The notes under the pieces are model-generated. The model did no database searches. It had not been told where the DNA came from and was given only the letters and a program-made list of their open reading frames with translations. Shown piece by piece: positions 18,404 to 27,996 of a stretch of 64,000 nt of DNA. The translations under genes were made by a program, and so were the position numbers. The stretch spans positions 24,199 to 88,198 of the forward strand of contig NZ_JAMZGF010000018.1 in NCBI RefSeq assembly GCF_024158915.1. The letters are read 5' to 3'. The stretch is from Chryseobacterium sp. S0630 (lineage in GTDB: Bacteria > Bacteroidota > Bacteroidia > Flavobacteriales > Weeksellaceae). Position 1 is the stretch's first letter. Each line of letters starts with the position of its first letter.

Positions 18404-20491
18404 ATGAATCTCGAAACCTCCATAGAATATGTAAAAGGAATAGGTCCGGAAAGAGCCAAACTCATCAAAAGTGTGTTGGGTTTATCTACTGTAGAAGATA
18501 TGTTGAATTTCTACCCTATCCGTTATCTGGACAAAAGTAAAATTTATACTGTTTCTCAACTCAAAGAAGAAACCAGCCAGGAAATACAATTGAGAGGAAG
18601 AATTACTCAGGTACAGGAAATTCAGACCGGTAAAACCAAGCGCTTATCTGCAAAGTTCAATGATGAAACTGGTAGTATAGATCTGGTTTGGTTTCAATAT
18701 TCCAAGTGGTTGAAAGAACAGCTTCCGATCAACAAGGAAGTTTATATTTTTGGAAAGATCAATGTTTTCAACCGCCAGTTTTCTATGCCGCATCCGGAAA
18801 TTGAAGCAGAAGAAAAAAAAGAAGGAGACACTCGTCTTAAACCCATTTATCCGAGTTCTGAAAAACTAACCAAAAGAGGATTAAATCAAAGGTTTTTCCA
18901 GAATGCTTTAAGAAATATCTGCAAAGAGATTCCAAGTCTTATTGAAGAAAATTTCCCGGATTATCTGATGAAAACCTTTAAATTCATGTCAAGACAACAT
19001 GCTTTTCTGAATGTTCACTTTCCAAAAGATCAGGAACATTTTGATAAAGCAGATTACAGATTGAAATTTGAAGAATCATTTTTCTTTCAGTTAGGATATG
19101 GCTTAAAGAAACTCCATCATAAAACACAGTCTCATGGTAATCCTTTCCCGATTATTGGAGATCACTTCAACGATTTTTATGAGAGCCATCTTCCTTTTGA
19201 GCTTACCAACGCACAGAAAAGAGTTTTAAAGGAAATAAGAATGGATATGAAAAGGCCGATTCAGATGAACAGGCTTTTGCAGGGAGATGTAGGATCAGGG
19301 AAAACAATGGTTGCCCTTCTTACCATGCTGATCGCCATGGATAATGGTTTTCAGAGCTGTTTGATGGCTCCGACGGAAATTCTTGCCCAACAGCATTACA
19401 ATGGGATTAAAGAGCTGTTGGAAAAAACAGGAATCAATATCCGCCTTCTCACAGGTTCTACCAAAGCAGCAGAAAGAAGAATTATCCATGAAGAACTGGA
19501 AAATGGAAGTCTTTCTATTTTGGTAGGAACTCATGCCGTTTTAGAAGACAAGGTTAAATTTAAAAACCTGGGATTAGCCATTATTGATGAACAGCATAGA
19601 TTCGGGGTTGCTCAAAGGGCTAAACTGTGGGCTAAAAATAAGATTCCACCCCATATTCTCGTGATGACCGCTACTCCTATTCCAAGAACTCTGGCCATGA
19701 GTTTTTATTCTGATCTGGATGTTTCTGTGATTGATGAGATGCCAGTGGGAAGAAAGCCTATTATTACTGCGCACCGCAGGGAAAAAGACAGACTGTATGT
19801 GTATAACTTCTGTAAAGATGAAATCAAGAAAGGCAGACAGATTTATTTCGTATACCCTCTCATTGAAGAATCGGAAACGTTGGACTATAAAAACCTGATG
19901 GAAGGTTTGGAACATGTCATGGATTATTTCTCAGAATACAATGTGACAATGCTTCACGGGAAAATGAAACCGGATGAAAAAGATGCTGCTATGGCTTATT
20001 TTGCTTCGGGAAAAGCTGAAATAATGGTTGCAACAACGGTAATTGAAGTTGGAGTAAACGTTCCGAATGCTTCGGTAATGGTGATTGAAAGCTCAGAAAG
20101 GTTCGGACTATCACAGCTTCACCAGCTCAGAGGGCGTGTAGGAAGGGGTGCCGAACAGAGTTACTGTATCCTGATGACTTCCGATAAATTATCAAAAGAA
20201 AGCAGAACGCGTATTAAAACAATGACTGAAACCAATGACGGTTTTAAAATTTCTGAGGTAGATATGCAGCTTCGTGGTCCCGGAGATATATTGGGAACTC
20301 AGCAAAGTGGTGTGGTAGATTTTAAAAGACTGGATCTTATTAATGATTCTGCGATCATCAAAACAACCAAAAATACGGTAGAAAGAATACTTGAAGCAGA
20401 TCCTATGCTTGCAAGACCAGACAATCTGATCATCAAAAATTATTATATCAGATACTACAAAGGAAAAAATAAGTGGAGTAAAATATCATAA
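18404..20491 (+). CDS. recG: ATP-dependent DNA helicase RecG
   Basis: A 695-residue monomeric helicase that remodels stalled forks and branched DNA. The N-terminal wedge/OB-fold domain covers about residues 1-260 (YVKGIGPERAKL at the start). The helicase core has Walker A GDVGSGKT near 298, the DEQHRFG motif near 395, TATPIPRT near 425 and the QLRGRVGRG motif near 570, followed by the RecG-specific QLRGPGDILGTQQSG stretch. Length and order match RecG rather than Mfd. It is transcribed alone after the 18292 terminator. Confidence 0.96.
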   Translation: MNLETSIEYVKGIGPERAKLIKSVLGLSTVEDMLNFYPIRYLDKSKIYTVSQLKEETSQEIQLRGRITQVQEIQTGKTKRLSAKFNDETGSIDLVWFQYSKWLKEQLPINKEVYIFGKINVFNRQFSMPHPEIEAEEKKEGDTRLKPIYPSSEKLTKRGLNQRFFQNALRNICKEIPSLIEENFPDYLMKTFKFMSRQHAFLNVHFPKDQEHFDKADYRLKFEESFFFQLGYGLKKLHHKTQSHGNPFPIIGDHFNDFYESHLPFELTNAQKRVLKEIRMDMKRPIQMNRLLQGDVGSGKTMVALLTMLIAMDNGFQSCLMAPTEILAQQHYNGIKELLEKTGINIRLLTGSTKAAERRIIHEELENGSLSILVGTHAVLEDKVKFKNLGLAIIDEQHRFGVAQRAKLWAKNKIPPHILVMTATPIPRTLAMSFYSDLDVSVIDEMPVGRKPIITAHRREKDRLYVYNFCKDEIKKGRQIYFVYPLIEESETLDYKNLMEGLEHVMDYFSEYNVTMLHGKMKPDEKDAAMAYFASGKAEIMVATTVIEVGVNVPNASVMVIESSERFGLSQLHQLRGRVGRGAEQSYCILMTSDKLSKESRTRIKTMTETNDGFKISEVDMQLRGPGDILGTQQSGVVDFKRLDLINDSAIIKTTKNTVERILEADPMLARPDNLIIKNYYIRYYKGKNKWSKIS

Positions 20492-20523
20492 AAAAAACCG
20501 CAGAAAAAAACTTCCTGCGGCCC
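20488..20523 (-). terminator. CCGCAG/CTGCGG hairpin after recG
   Basis: Arms 20498-20503 and 20515-20520. The A-run lies on its left, so as an intrinsic terminator it would act on leftward transcription; on the recG strand it is followed by CCCCCTT instead of a T-run. It may act as a shared hairpin at the 3' ends of converging transcripts. Confidence 0.5.
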
Positions 20524-21104
20524 CCTTATAAAACTGTTATTTAGAAGAAATTACTTTTGGTATGTCCAAAAAAAATTTATTTTAATAGTTCAGGCTTAAT
20601 ATTTTGTGATGTGGTGTGAAAATATTTATATAACAATATAATAATGAGCTAAAACCATAACTATTAAAATAAATTATAAAAAAACAAAATGAATTATTTT
20701 TTCCAACTTGCTTATTATAAAAACTAACTGTGTTTCGGTGGAGATGAGGGAATGAAACGAATAAAAATATCTCCAACTACTTATTGAGTTTTCATGATTG
20801 TACCGTTTTGTTTAAAGATCTTCTGTGCTTTATAATTGGAAAATTAGTATAATCCATTTTGTTTAACTAACATCGTGATTTATATAATTTTGTTCTTTAG
20901 AAACAATTACTTTCATTCATCTGTATCTTCTACTATATTATGAAATTTGTGTCTTAGTATACTTTTACAAATGTCTGTATATTAATTCAGTTGCCTTTTA
21001 TATTATTTTAATTATTAGTTATAAAATTTTCACCTATTTGTGAATAGTATGCTATAAATATGATTTAAAAATCATTAATATTTAATTAACAAATCCTTTA
21101 TTCA
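20524..21104. other. Long AT-rich intergenic stretch, no gene seen
   Basis: About 580 bases between recG and the receiver gene. It is very AT-rich. The only open frames are short, without a convincing start or composition, and I see no RNA gene, strong hairpin or known repeat. Confidence 0.5.
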
Positions 21105-21551
21105 TCATATTTTCAAGATGAAATTATCTTTATTCAATCCGGAAGTATGATACTGCCAGTTGATTGTAATAACTTCCGTAAGTACCTTTTTAAGCTTATC
21201 AAAACACTCAGGTTTTTTCATAAAAATGTGAGCTCCTTTTACAAAAATATCTTCTATTTCATTTTCCGGAATGGGGTCAGAAAAAATAGCCGTCACCATA
21301 TTGTTGAATTTTGAATTCGAAACAATATCTTCCAGGCATTCCATGCTCTCTTTTCCGGGAATCCTATAATTGATAAAAACAAGTTCCGGAACTACGGCAT
21401 CATCATTATTCAGGTATTCCATCAGACTGTTCCCGTTACTGAAACATTGAACTTTTATAGAGATTTTCAACTCTTTCAGAATATTTTTAAAAAAAATCAA
21501 AGTGTTTTCATCGTTATCTGCTACAATTACGTTCAGAAATTCTTTATTCAT
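21105..21551 (-). CDS. Receiver-domain protein lacking the phospho-acceptor Asp
   Basis: A 148-residue stand-alone response-regulator receiver domain. The N-terminal acidic pair (D12, D14 in ADNDENT) and the late Lys (FMKKP) of the fold are present. However, the position of the phospho-accepting Asp, normally LDINMPG-like, reads FINYRIPG with Asn 61. This suggests a pseudo-receiver working by protein contact rather than phosphorylation. It overlaps the AraC-type gene by eight bases, so the two are translationally coupled. No kinase gene is near. Confidence 0.8.
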   Translation of the reverse strand: MNKEFLNVIVADNDENTLIFFKNILKELKISIKVQCFSNGNSLMEYLNNDDAVVPELVFINYRIPGKESMECLEDIVSNSKFNNMVTAIFSDPIPENEIEDIFVKGAHIFMKKPECFDKLKKVLTEVITINWQYHTSGLNKDNFILKI

Positions 21552-22125
21552 ACTGCATTTTATGGTTTATTACAGTGCTTTGTGCTCTTCTTCGTTTGCC
21601 TATAATTTTTTGAAACTGGGATGGTGTGATTCCTGTTGTATTTTTGAACTGGGTACTTAAATGCGCCACGCTGGAATAGTTCAGCTTATGGGCAATTTCT
21701 GTAAGACTTTGTTTGTTTCTTATGATCAGAGCCTTTGCATGCTCAATCTTTTGAAGAATAATAAAATTCTCAATAGAGGTATAAGCAACTTCTGAAAAAA
21801 GATTGGAAAGATATCCATAGCTGTGATTCAGCTTTTCAGAAATATAGATGGAGGCTTTTACCGGTATAATTTCATCAGAAAAAACGAGCTCTACAATAGC
21901 ATCTTTTATCTTCTGTACCAGCGCACTTTTTTGGCTTTCTATGATCTCGATCCCATAATCTTCAAGATTTTTCTTAAAAAGATTGTGCTGTTCCTGTGTG
22001 AGGGGCTCATAGAATTCCACTTCACCGAAGTTCAGTAACCTGTACTTCAGCCCGTGTTCTTTAAGTTTCTCGTCCAATACCTTTTTGCAAAGAGCATTGA
22101 AATCAAATTTAACATACATTTTCAT
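21544..22125 (-). CDS. AraC-family transcriptional regulator
   Basis: A 193-residue regulator. The C-terminal 100 residues are the AraC two-helix-turn-helix domain (NHSYGYLSNLF, SLTEIAHKLNYSSVAHLSTQFKN with TGITPSQFQ). Residues 1-60 resemble the heavy-metal-associated (HMA-like) ferredoxin fold that precedes AraC domains in a Bacteroidota subfamily, but the metal CxxC is absent (only C13). A downstream pseudo-receiver overlaps it. Ligand and targets are unknown; no metal-resistance gene is adjacent. Confidence 0.85.
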   Translation of the reverse strand: MKMYVKFDFNALCKKVLDEKLKEHGLKYRLLNFGEVEFYEPLTQEQHNLFKKNLEDYGIEIIESQKSALVQKIKDAIVELVFSDEIIPVKASIYISEKLNHSYGYLSNLFSEVAYTSIENFIILQKIEHAKALIIRNKQSLTEIAHKLNYSSVAHLSTQFKNTTGITPSQFQKIIGKRRRAQSTVINHKMQYE

Positions 22126-22223
22126 CCTAGTATATATAAGCCAATATTATTTAGTAAATATAATAATTTATTTCAAGTAAACGTGAAATAGATGTATATT
22201 TTTAATATTTTACTATATATACG

Positions 22224-22256
22224 AAAAAACTCCTGTATTTTAGAATACAGGAATTT
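22224..22256 (-). terminator. Intrinsic terminator of the GNAT gene
   Basis: Arms TCCTGTATT (22231-22239) and AATACAGGA (22244-22252), with the T-run on the minus strand. It ends transcription coming from the acetyltransferase gene to its right. Confidence 0.8.
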
Positions 22257-22410
22257 AAACACTAAGGATGAAAAAAATATACTGATAAAAAGCTTTTCAG
22301 CTCAAAACCAAGCATATGAATGTATTGTATAAGTGATTTGGTTCTGAAGCAAAGATGAATTAAAAAAACACATCACTCGTTATAGAATTATAATTAAATG
22401 TTACAGAATT

Positions 22411-22923
22411 TTAAGTCAAATCAGGGTGAATTATATATTCCATTTGATAATCATCCATTACGAAACCATTTCCTATATCTAAAATCATTTCATTATATAC
22501 CTTAAAATTCTGAGATTCATAGAATTTTCTTGCATTGTTTTCTTTGTTTACATTCAGAATAATTCTCTTGTCACTGCTTTCAGAAAGTTTTGACTTCAGG
22601 AAGTCCAGAGCTCCTTTTCCGAACCCTTTCCCTTTGCTTTCCGGAACAAGATAAATTCTGTGAAGCTTCGTAGTTTCTATTTCATATCCGTGTTCATACC
22701 CAATAAAACCTTCAAAGGAATTATTATTCTCATCAAAAATTAAATAGTAATGATAGTTTGGATTGTCAAGATGTTTAGAAATTTCATCTTTAGAATACAT
22801 TTCCTCCAGCATATAATTGATCTGTTCATTGGAAATAATTCCTACATATGTACTCTCCCATGATCTTCGTGCAAGATCCTGAATCAAAGGAATATCTGCT
22901 GCTGTTGCCTGTTGTAATTTCAT
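22411..22923 (-). CDS. GNAT-family N-acetyltransferase
   Basis: A 170-residue GNAT enzyme, using acetyl-CoA to acetylate an amine. The N-terminal strand and helix (LQQATAADIPLIQDLARRSW) and the CoA-binding loop (LVPESKGKGFGKGALDFL, matching the Q/R-x-x-G-x-G/A motif with KGKGFG) are clear. The C-terminal NARKFYESQNFK motif is typical. The substrate cannot be read from sequence. It is isolated by terminators on both sides. Confidence 0.85.
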   Translation of the reverse strand: MKLQQATAADIPLIQDLARRSWESTYVGIISNEQINYMLEEMYSKDEISKHLDNPNYHYYLIFDENNNSFEGFIGYEHGYEIETTKLHRIYLVPESKGKGFGKGALDFLKSKLSESSDKRIILNVNKENNARKFYESQNFKVYNEMILDIGNGFVMDDYQMEYIIHPDLT

Positions 22924-22942
22924 GATTGGTTATATTATGATG

Positions 22943-22976
22943 ATTAAAAAAAGTGAAAAGCCTAAACTTTTCACTC
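22943..22976 (-). terminator. Intrinsic terminator of dapA
   Basis: Arms AGTGAAAAG (22952-22960) and CTTTTCACT (22967-22975); an A-run on the plus strand before it gives the T-run for leftward transcription. Confidence 0.8.
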
Positions 22977-23041
22977 TTTATATTGTTCAATGATGACTGA
23001 TGAGTTTTAACATGATTAAAATTCACTTTGCCAGATCATTA

Positions 23042-23914
23042 TTAAATCTTAGTCATTTCAGCTTTAATTTTTGCATGAAGACCTTCTGAAGCTTTTACCA
23101 AAGGAAGTCTCAGATAATTTTTGATGATTCCTTTTTCCGTCAGAATTACTTTAATACCACAAGGATTACCTTCGGCAAAAATCAGACGGGTAATATCTAC
23201 CAGCTTGTTGTGAATTTCGTAAGCTTCTTTTACTTTGCCTTCGAAAGCCAGCTGTACCATTGTAGAAAATTCTTTAGGATACGCCTGCCCGATTACGGAA
23301 ATTACACCATCTCCTCCTGCAAGCGTTACAGGTAAAGTATATTCATCATCCCCGGAAACTAAAGAAAATCCTTCAGGTTTCTTTCTCAGAATATCAAAAT
23401 ACTGAAGAATGTTAGGAGAAGCTTCCTTAATCAGGAATAAATTAGGAAATTCCTTTGCAAGACGAAGGGTAGTATCTGCTTCTACATTTTGCCCTGTTCT
23501 TGACGGAACATTATAAATAATTATATTTTTTCCTGTAGAAGCTAAAGCTTTATAATGTTGATAAAGACCTTCCTGGTTTGGTTTATTATAATATGGAGAT
23601 ACTGAAAGTACGGCTTCAAATGCAGAAAGATCTGCTTCTTCAATCTGTTTCTTGACGTCAAGAGTATCGTTACCGCCAATTCCTAAAACTAAAGGAAGAC
23701 GTTTATTATTCACCTTAATGATATGCTCAATTACCTGTTTCTTCTCCTCTGCAGAAAGCGTTGCGGCTTCTGCCGTTGTTCCCAATACAACTAAATAATT
23801 GGTTCCGTTTTCGATATTGTACTCCACCAGTTTTGTTAAACTGTCGAAGTCAACGGATAAATCTTCATTAAAGGGCGTTACCAATGCAACACCTACTCCT
23901 TTTAAAATGCTCAT
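23042..23914 (-). CDS. dapA: 4-Hydroxy-tetrahydrodipicolinate synthase
   Basis: A 290-residue class I aldolase condensing pyruvate with aspartate semialdehyde, the first committed step of diaminopimelate and lysine synthesis. The Schiff-base Lys is K163 (LIKEASP), the catalytic Tyr is Y134 (IIIYNVPSRTG), and the Thr pair is in GTTAEAATL. Length and motif spacing match DapA. A CAAATTTA box at 23934-23941, i.e. TAaaTTTG on the minus strand, gives a promoter that diverges from the nucleotidase operon. Confidence 0.95.
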   Translation of the reverse strand: MSILKGVGVALVTPFNEDLSVDFDSLTKLVEYNIENGTNYLVVLGTTAEAATLSAEEKKQVIEHIIKVNNKRLPLVLGIGGNDTLDVKKQIEEADLSAFEAVLSVSPYYNKPNQEGLYQHYKALASTGKNIIIYNVPSRTGQNVEADTTLRLAKEFPNLFLIKEASPNILQYFDILRKKPEGFSLVSGDDEYTLPVTLAGGDGVISVIGQAYPKEFSTMVQLAFEGKVKEAYEIHNKLVDITRLIFAEGNPCGIKVILTEKGIIKNYLRLPLVKASEGLHAKIKAEMTKI

Positions 23915-24021
23915 CTGTTAGAATTATTTTTGTCAAATTTAATAATTTACAGTAAGAATTTGTAATAAATAATAATGTTTTATTATACATATAGTTATAT
24001 TTGCATATACTAAAAGAGATT

Positions 24022-24777
24022 ATGAAAAATAAATTCTTGTTACTAGGAATTGCTCTGGTGTCGCTTACTGCATGCAAAACGGCTTCTGTGCCGCAGCTTG
24101 TGAATGTAAAGACTCAGAAAAATATTTCTATTAATAATGAGCTAAAGAATGATGAGGAGTTTGTAAAATTTATCGAACCTTATAAGCAGAAACTGGATAA
24201 AGAAATGAACCAGAAGATCTCGCACACCAATGTGGATCTTACCAAACAAGGCGATAACAGCAATTTGGGCAATCTTTTAGCTGACTATACGTTTGAAGGA
24301 GGTAATGAATGGATCAAAACTCATCGTAAGCAAAACGTAGACGCTGCACTGATCAATATCGGAGGAATCCGAACCACTATTGGAAAAGGAGATATTTTAC
24401 TTAAAAATGTATTTGAAGTAATGCCTTTCGAAAATGAAGTGGTAATTGTAAAAATGAAAGGAGCAGATTTACAGGGTCTTTTTGAGTATTATGCAAAAAC
24501 GCAGGTCAACAATCCTGTTTCTCATTTATACATTGAAACAAAAAACGGACAGGTAATCAAAGCCTTAATCAATGGTAATACAGTAGATCCTTCTAAAGAT
24601 TATTATATTGCTACTTCAGACTATCTTGCACTGGGAGGAGACAATATGAAATTCTTTGCCAAAGGAGAATCCATTGCAACAGGGATTAAAATGAGAGATT
24701 TATTTATCGATTATTTTAAAAAATCACCTGAAGTGGTGGCTAATTCGGATGTTCGTTTAAATTTTATTGGGAAGTAA
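24022..24777 (+). CDS. 5'-Nucleotidase C-terminal-domain lipoprotein
   Basis: A 251-residue lipoprotein: signal peptide with lipobox LTAC (Cys 16 or so), then the 5'-nucleotidase C-terminal domain, with GDNSNLGNLLADY, ALINIGGIRTTIGKG, FENEVVIVKMKG and YLALGGDNM. In canonical 5'-nucleotidases this domain binds the substrate base after the metallophosphatase domain; here it is separate and encoded first. ATG 24022 is chosen because of the signal peptide and the TAtaTTTG box at 23996-24003. Two bases separate it from the next gene. Confidence 0.88.
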   Translation: MKNKFLLLGIALVSLTACKTASVPQLVNVKTQKNISINNELKNDEEFVKFIEPYKQKLDKEMNQKISHTNVDLTKQGDNSNLGNLLADYTFEGGNEWIKTHRKQNVDAALINIGGIRTTIGKGDILLKNVFEVMPFENEVVIVKMKGADLQGLFEYYAKTQVNNPVSHLYIETKNGQVIKALINGNTVDPSKDYYIATSDYLALGGDNMKFFAKGESIATGIKMRDLFIDYFKKSPEVVANSDVRLNFIGK

Positions 24778-24779
24778 TA

Positions 24780-25730
24780 ATGGATAGAAAAAGTTTTTTA
24801 AAAGCAATAGGCGGCGGATCTTTAGCAATGGCTTTAGCTCCCAATATGATGATGGCGGAGGAATTAAAAATTCTTAATTTAAAATCTGCAAATAAACTGA
24901 CTATTCTACATACCAATGACCAACATAGCAGAATAGAACCTTTTGACGCAAGCTATACCAAAAACCCTAATCAGGGAGGTTTTGCAAGAAGGGCAAACTT
25001 AATCCAACAGATCAGAAGTCAGGAAAGCAATGTTCTTCTTCTTGATTCCGGAGATATTTTCCAGGGAACTCCTTATTTTAATTTCTTCGGAGGAGAACTG
25101 GAGTTCAAATTAATGTCTATGATGAAATATGACGCCTCTACCATGGGAAATCATGATTTCGATAATGGACTTGATGGATTTTTAAAAGTGCTTCCTAATG
25201 CGAAGTTTCCTTTTATCTGTTCCAATTATGATTTTAAAAATACTGTTCTTGACGGGAAAACTTCTCCCTACCAGATATTCAATAAGAATGGAATTAAAGT
25301 AGGCATTTTCGGAGTGGGAATCCAGCTGGATGGCCTTGTAGGCAAAAAACAGTACGGAGAAACCGTTTATTCCAACCCGATTGATGTAGCACAGCATTAT
25401 TCAAACTTCCTGAAGAAAGAGAAGAAATGTGATCTTGTGATTTGTCTTTCTCACATCGGCTACGACTACAGAGACGAACCTAATAAAATAAGTGATAAAA
25501 TTTTAGCGGCCAATACAGAAAATATTGATATTATCTTAGGAGGCCATACTCATACATTCTTACCGGAACCTCAAACCTTTACCAACAGACAGGGCAAAAA
25601 TGTCCTTGTTAACCAGGTGGGATGGGCAGGTCTTCTTTTAGGTAGAATAGATTTTTATTTTGATACAAACAAAAACGTACAGCATATTTCCTGGAACAAT
25701 CAGGTGATAGATAGCAGCATAACCGCATAA
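24780..25730 (+). CDS. Metallophosphatase domain of a split 5'-nucleotidase
   Basis: A 316-residue exported protein. The N-terminus MDRKSFLKAIGGGSLAMALA is a signal sequence with some Tat character. The metallophosphoesterase core shows LTILHTNDQHSRIEP (D and H ligands), LLLDSGDIFQG, TMGNHDFDNG, CLSHIGYD and IILGGHTHTF. It lacks the C-terminal nucleotidase domain, which is supplied by the upstream gene. The pair presumably forms one periplasmic enzyme acting on nucleotides or UDP-sugars; substrate is inferred. Confidence 0.9.
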   Translation: MDRKSFLKAIGGGSLAMALAPNMMMAEELKILNLKSANKLTILHTNDQHSRIEPFDASYTKNPNQGGFARRANLIQQIRSQESNVLLLDSGDIFQGTPYFNFFGGELEFKLMSMMKYDASTMGNHDFDNGLDGFLKVLPNAKFPFICSNYDFKNTVLDGKTSPYQIFNKNGIKVGIFGVGIQLDGLVGKKQYGETVYSNPIDVAQHYSNFLKKEKKCDLVICLSHIGYDYRDEPNKISDKILAANTENIDIILGGHTHTFLPEPQTFTNRQGKNVLVNQVGWAGLLLGRIDFYFDTNKNVQHISWNNQVIDSSITA

Positions 25731-25731
25731 T

Positions 25732-27996
25732 ATGAAAAAACTCTCTATAATTTCTCTTGGTATTTTAGCATCCCTGCAGCTGACAAAAGCACAGGTTATT
25801 TCATCCAAAAAGTGGGCAGATCTTTTTTCCTACAATAATGTCTTAGCAATGAAAGAAGACAATGGAAAAATCATTGCAGCCACTCAAAACGGAATATTCT
25901 ATTATACAATATCAACAGGAGAAATTACGAAGTTATCCAAAGCCAATGGTCTTCACAACATCGGAATTACCGCTTTCGATTATAATCCTCAGACTAAAAC
26001 AGGGCTTATTGGTTATGAAAACGGATCTATGGATGTGATTACCCCACAGGAGATCAAATATATTGTTGATATTCCTATTGCTACAGGATATAATGGGGAT
26101 AAAAAGATTAACCACATTTCTATCACCGGAAATCAGGCTGTCATTTCTGTTGGATATGGAGTTTCTATATTTAACCTTCAGAATAAAGAGTTTGGTGATT
26201 CTGCATTTTTCCTGTCCGGTGGTATTTATCAGGCAAGTAATGAAGCTACGATATTCGGGAATAAAGTATATTCTGTAACAGATACAGGATTGAAAAGTCA
26301 TCAGATGAATACTACATTTCCTGTGTATTCTACCTGGACAACGGAAGCTCCCGGAGCTTTCAAACATATAGATTCAGAATCAGAATTGGTTTACTCAACG
26401 GCTACAGCAGCTTATATTTATAACAATGGTACTCCAACACAACTTCCTACTACTTTTGAAAAAATAAGGGATGTTGTTATGACTTCCAATAGTATTGTGG
26501 TTACAGATAACAGAGTATACACCTATGGAATCAACGGAGTATCGCAAAATGCGGTAAGCCTTGGTGAAGAATGTAATACTGCTTTAACAGCTGGTGGAAA
26601 GATTTTAGGCGGAACGGTATTATCGGGAATTAAGGATGAAGGTAACAATACTTTTAAACCTTCCGGACCTTACTTCAATTTTGCTTATAATATCAATCTT
26701 TTTGATAATAATCAGCTTCTGGTTTCCTCGGGTGCCAGAGCCAATAATTACAACCATCCGTTTATTCAGCCCCAAGAACCAGGATTTTATTATTTCAATG
26801 GTACAGAGTGGATTTATCCTTCATTTTTCAATAAAAGTAATCCCAATCGTCCCATCTTTATCAACGTATTGGATGCTATCATAAGTCCTTATAACAGTAA
26901 TGAAGTACTCTTTACCAATTATACAATGTTGGATAACGGAGTGTATAAAATGAAATATAATGCTACAAGCAAAGATTTTGAACTGGTAAAATATTATAAT
27001 CTGGGAGCACAGCCTTACCTCAGACGTCCGGTAGGTTTTGCTGTAGACCCACAAAATAATCTTTTTGTTTCTTTTGGATTCAATGATGGAAACCCTTCTA
27101 TAGGAATCTACGATAAAGCATCTGATGATTTTCTTATCAAGAAAATAGTTCTTGCCAGTGATGGGATACAAAAGACTATTTATCATGAAAACATGCTATG
27201 GACACCTCTGCCGAGATCTAATAATTTCTGGGTATACGATTATAAAAATGCCACTAATCTTTCTGATGACAATGATTATATTCTGGGAACGTCTAATGGA
27301 TTTAACAGTTCCGGAGGAATTTTATCAGTAGCATTTGATAAGGCTGGTGATGCATGGATTGGTACAGACGGAGGTCTAAGGATCATGTCTAACGCAGCAA
27401 CAGAAATTAAAAGTGCCCAGCCTAAAGTGGAACCTATAGTTATAGAGCAGAATGGTTTAGGAGAAGAACTTTTCAGAGAATCAGCTATTCTTCAGGTCGC
27501 TGTGGATGCAGGTGATTATAAATGGGTATCTGTTGATGGTGGTGGTGTTTATTACCTGTCTTCAGACGGTCAGAGAACCATAAAACATTTTACCAAAGAA
27601 AATTCACCACTACCTACGAATAGTGTTACCGATATAAAAGTTGATAAGAAAACAGGTAAAGTATATTTTGTGACGTATAATGGTATTGTAACGTATCAGG
27701 GAGATGTTGCAGATGTGACTTCCAATTTCGGTGATGTGGTAGTGTATCCTAATCCTGTTGTTTATTCTAATTTCAAAGGAAAAGTAACGATAAAAGGTCT
27801 TGCAGAAAAAACCAATATAAGAATTGTAGATGCTGCAGGAAATGTAGTTCACTCAGCTGTAGCACGAGGAGGATATTATGAATGGGATCTGAATAATCAG
27901 AAAGGAACAAGAGTAGCCTCAGGGATGTATTTTGTTCTGATGACGAATGAAGACGGATCTGATAAGGCTACCGCCAAAATAGGAGTGGTTAATTAA
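25732..27996 (+). CDS. porZ: PorZ-like type IX secretion surface protein
   Basis: A 754-residue protein with a signal peptide (ends TKAQ), two-component-regulator-type beta-propeller repeats (KIIAATQNGIFYY, DAWIGTDGGLRIMS, VSVDGGGVYYL) and a C-terminal type A sorting domain from about residue 665 (VVVYPNPVVYS ... GMYFVLMTNEDG). This layout is that of PorZ, the propeller protein of the type IX attachment complex that delivers A-LPS to the sortase. It directly precedes recO with a one-base overlap. Symbol assigned on architecture and context. Confidence 0.8.
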   Translation: MKKLSIISLGILASLQLTKAQVISSKKWADLFSYNNVLAMKEDNGKIIAATQNGIFYYTISTGEITKLSKANGLHNIGITAFDYNPQTKTGLIGYENGSMDVITPQEIKYIVDIPIATGYNGDKKINHISITGNQAVISVGYGVSIFNLQNKEFGDSAFFLSGGIYQASNEATIFGNKVYSVTDTGLKSHQMNTTFPVYSTWTTEAPGAFKHIDSESELVYSTATAAYIYNNGTPTQLPTTFEKIRDVVMTSNSIVVTDNRVYTYGINGVSQNAVSLGEECNTALTAGGKILGGTVLSGIKDEGNNTFKPSGPYFNFAYNINLFDNNQLLVSSGARANNYNHPFIQPQEPGFYYFNGTEWIYPSFFNKSNPNRPIFINVLDAIISPYNSNEVLFTNYTMLDNGVYKMKYNATSKDFELVKYYNLGAQPYLRRPVGFAVDPQNNLFVSFGFNDGNPSIGIYDKASDDFLIKKIVLASDGIQKTIYHENMLWTPLPRSNNFWVYDYKNATNLSDDNDYILGTSNGFNSSGGILSVAFDKAGDAWIGTDGGLRIMSNAATEIKSAQPKVEPIVIEQNGLGEELFRESAILQVAVDAGDYKWVSVDGGGVYYLSSDGQRTIKHFTKENSPLPTNSVTDIKVDKKTGKVYFVTYNGIVTYQGDVADVTSNFGDVVVYPNPVVYSNFKGKVTIKGLAEKTNIRIVDAAGNVVHSAVARGGYYEWDLNNQKGTRVASGMYFVLMTNEDGSDKATAKIGVVN

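Noticed and set aside
22131..22220. Inverted GTATATATA/TATATATAC copies upstream of the AraC gene
   Set aside because: Possible operator, but the sequence is so AT-rich that chance is likely, and the copies are 70 bases apart.
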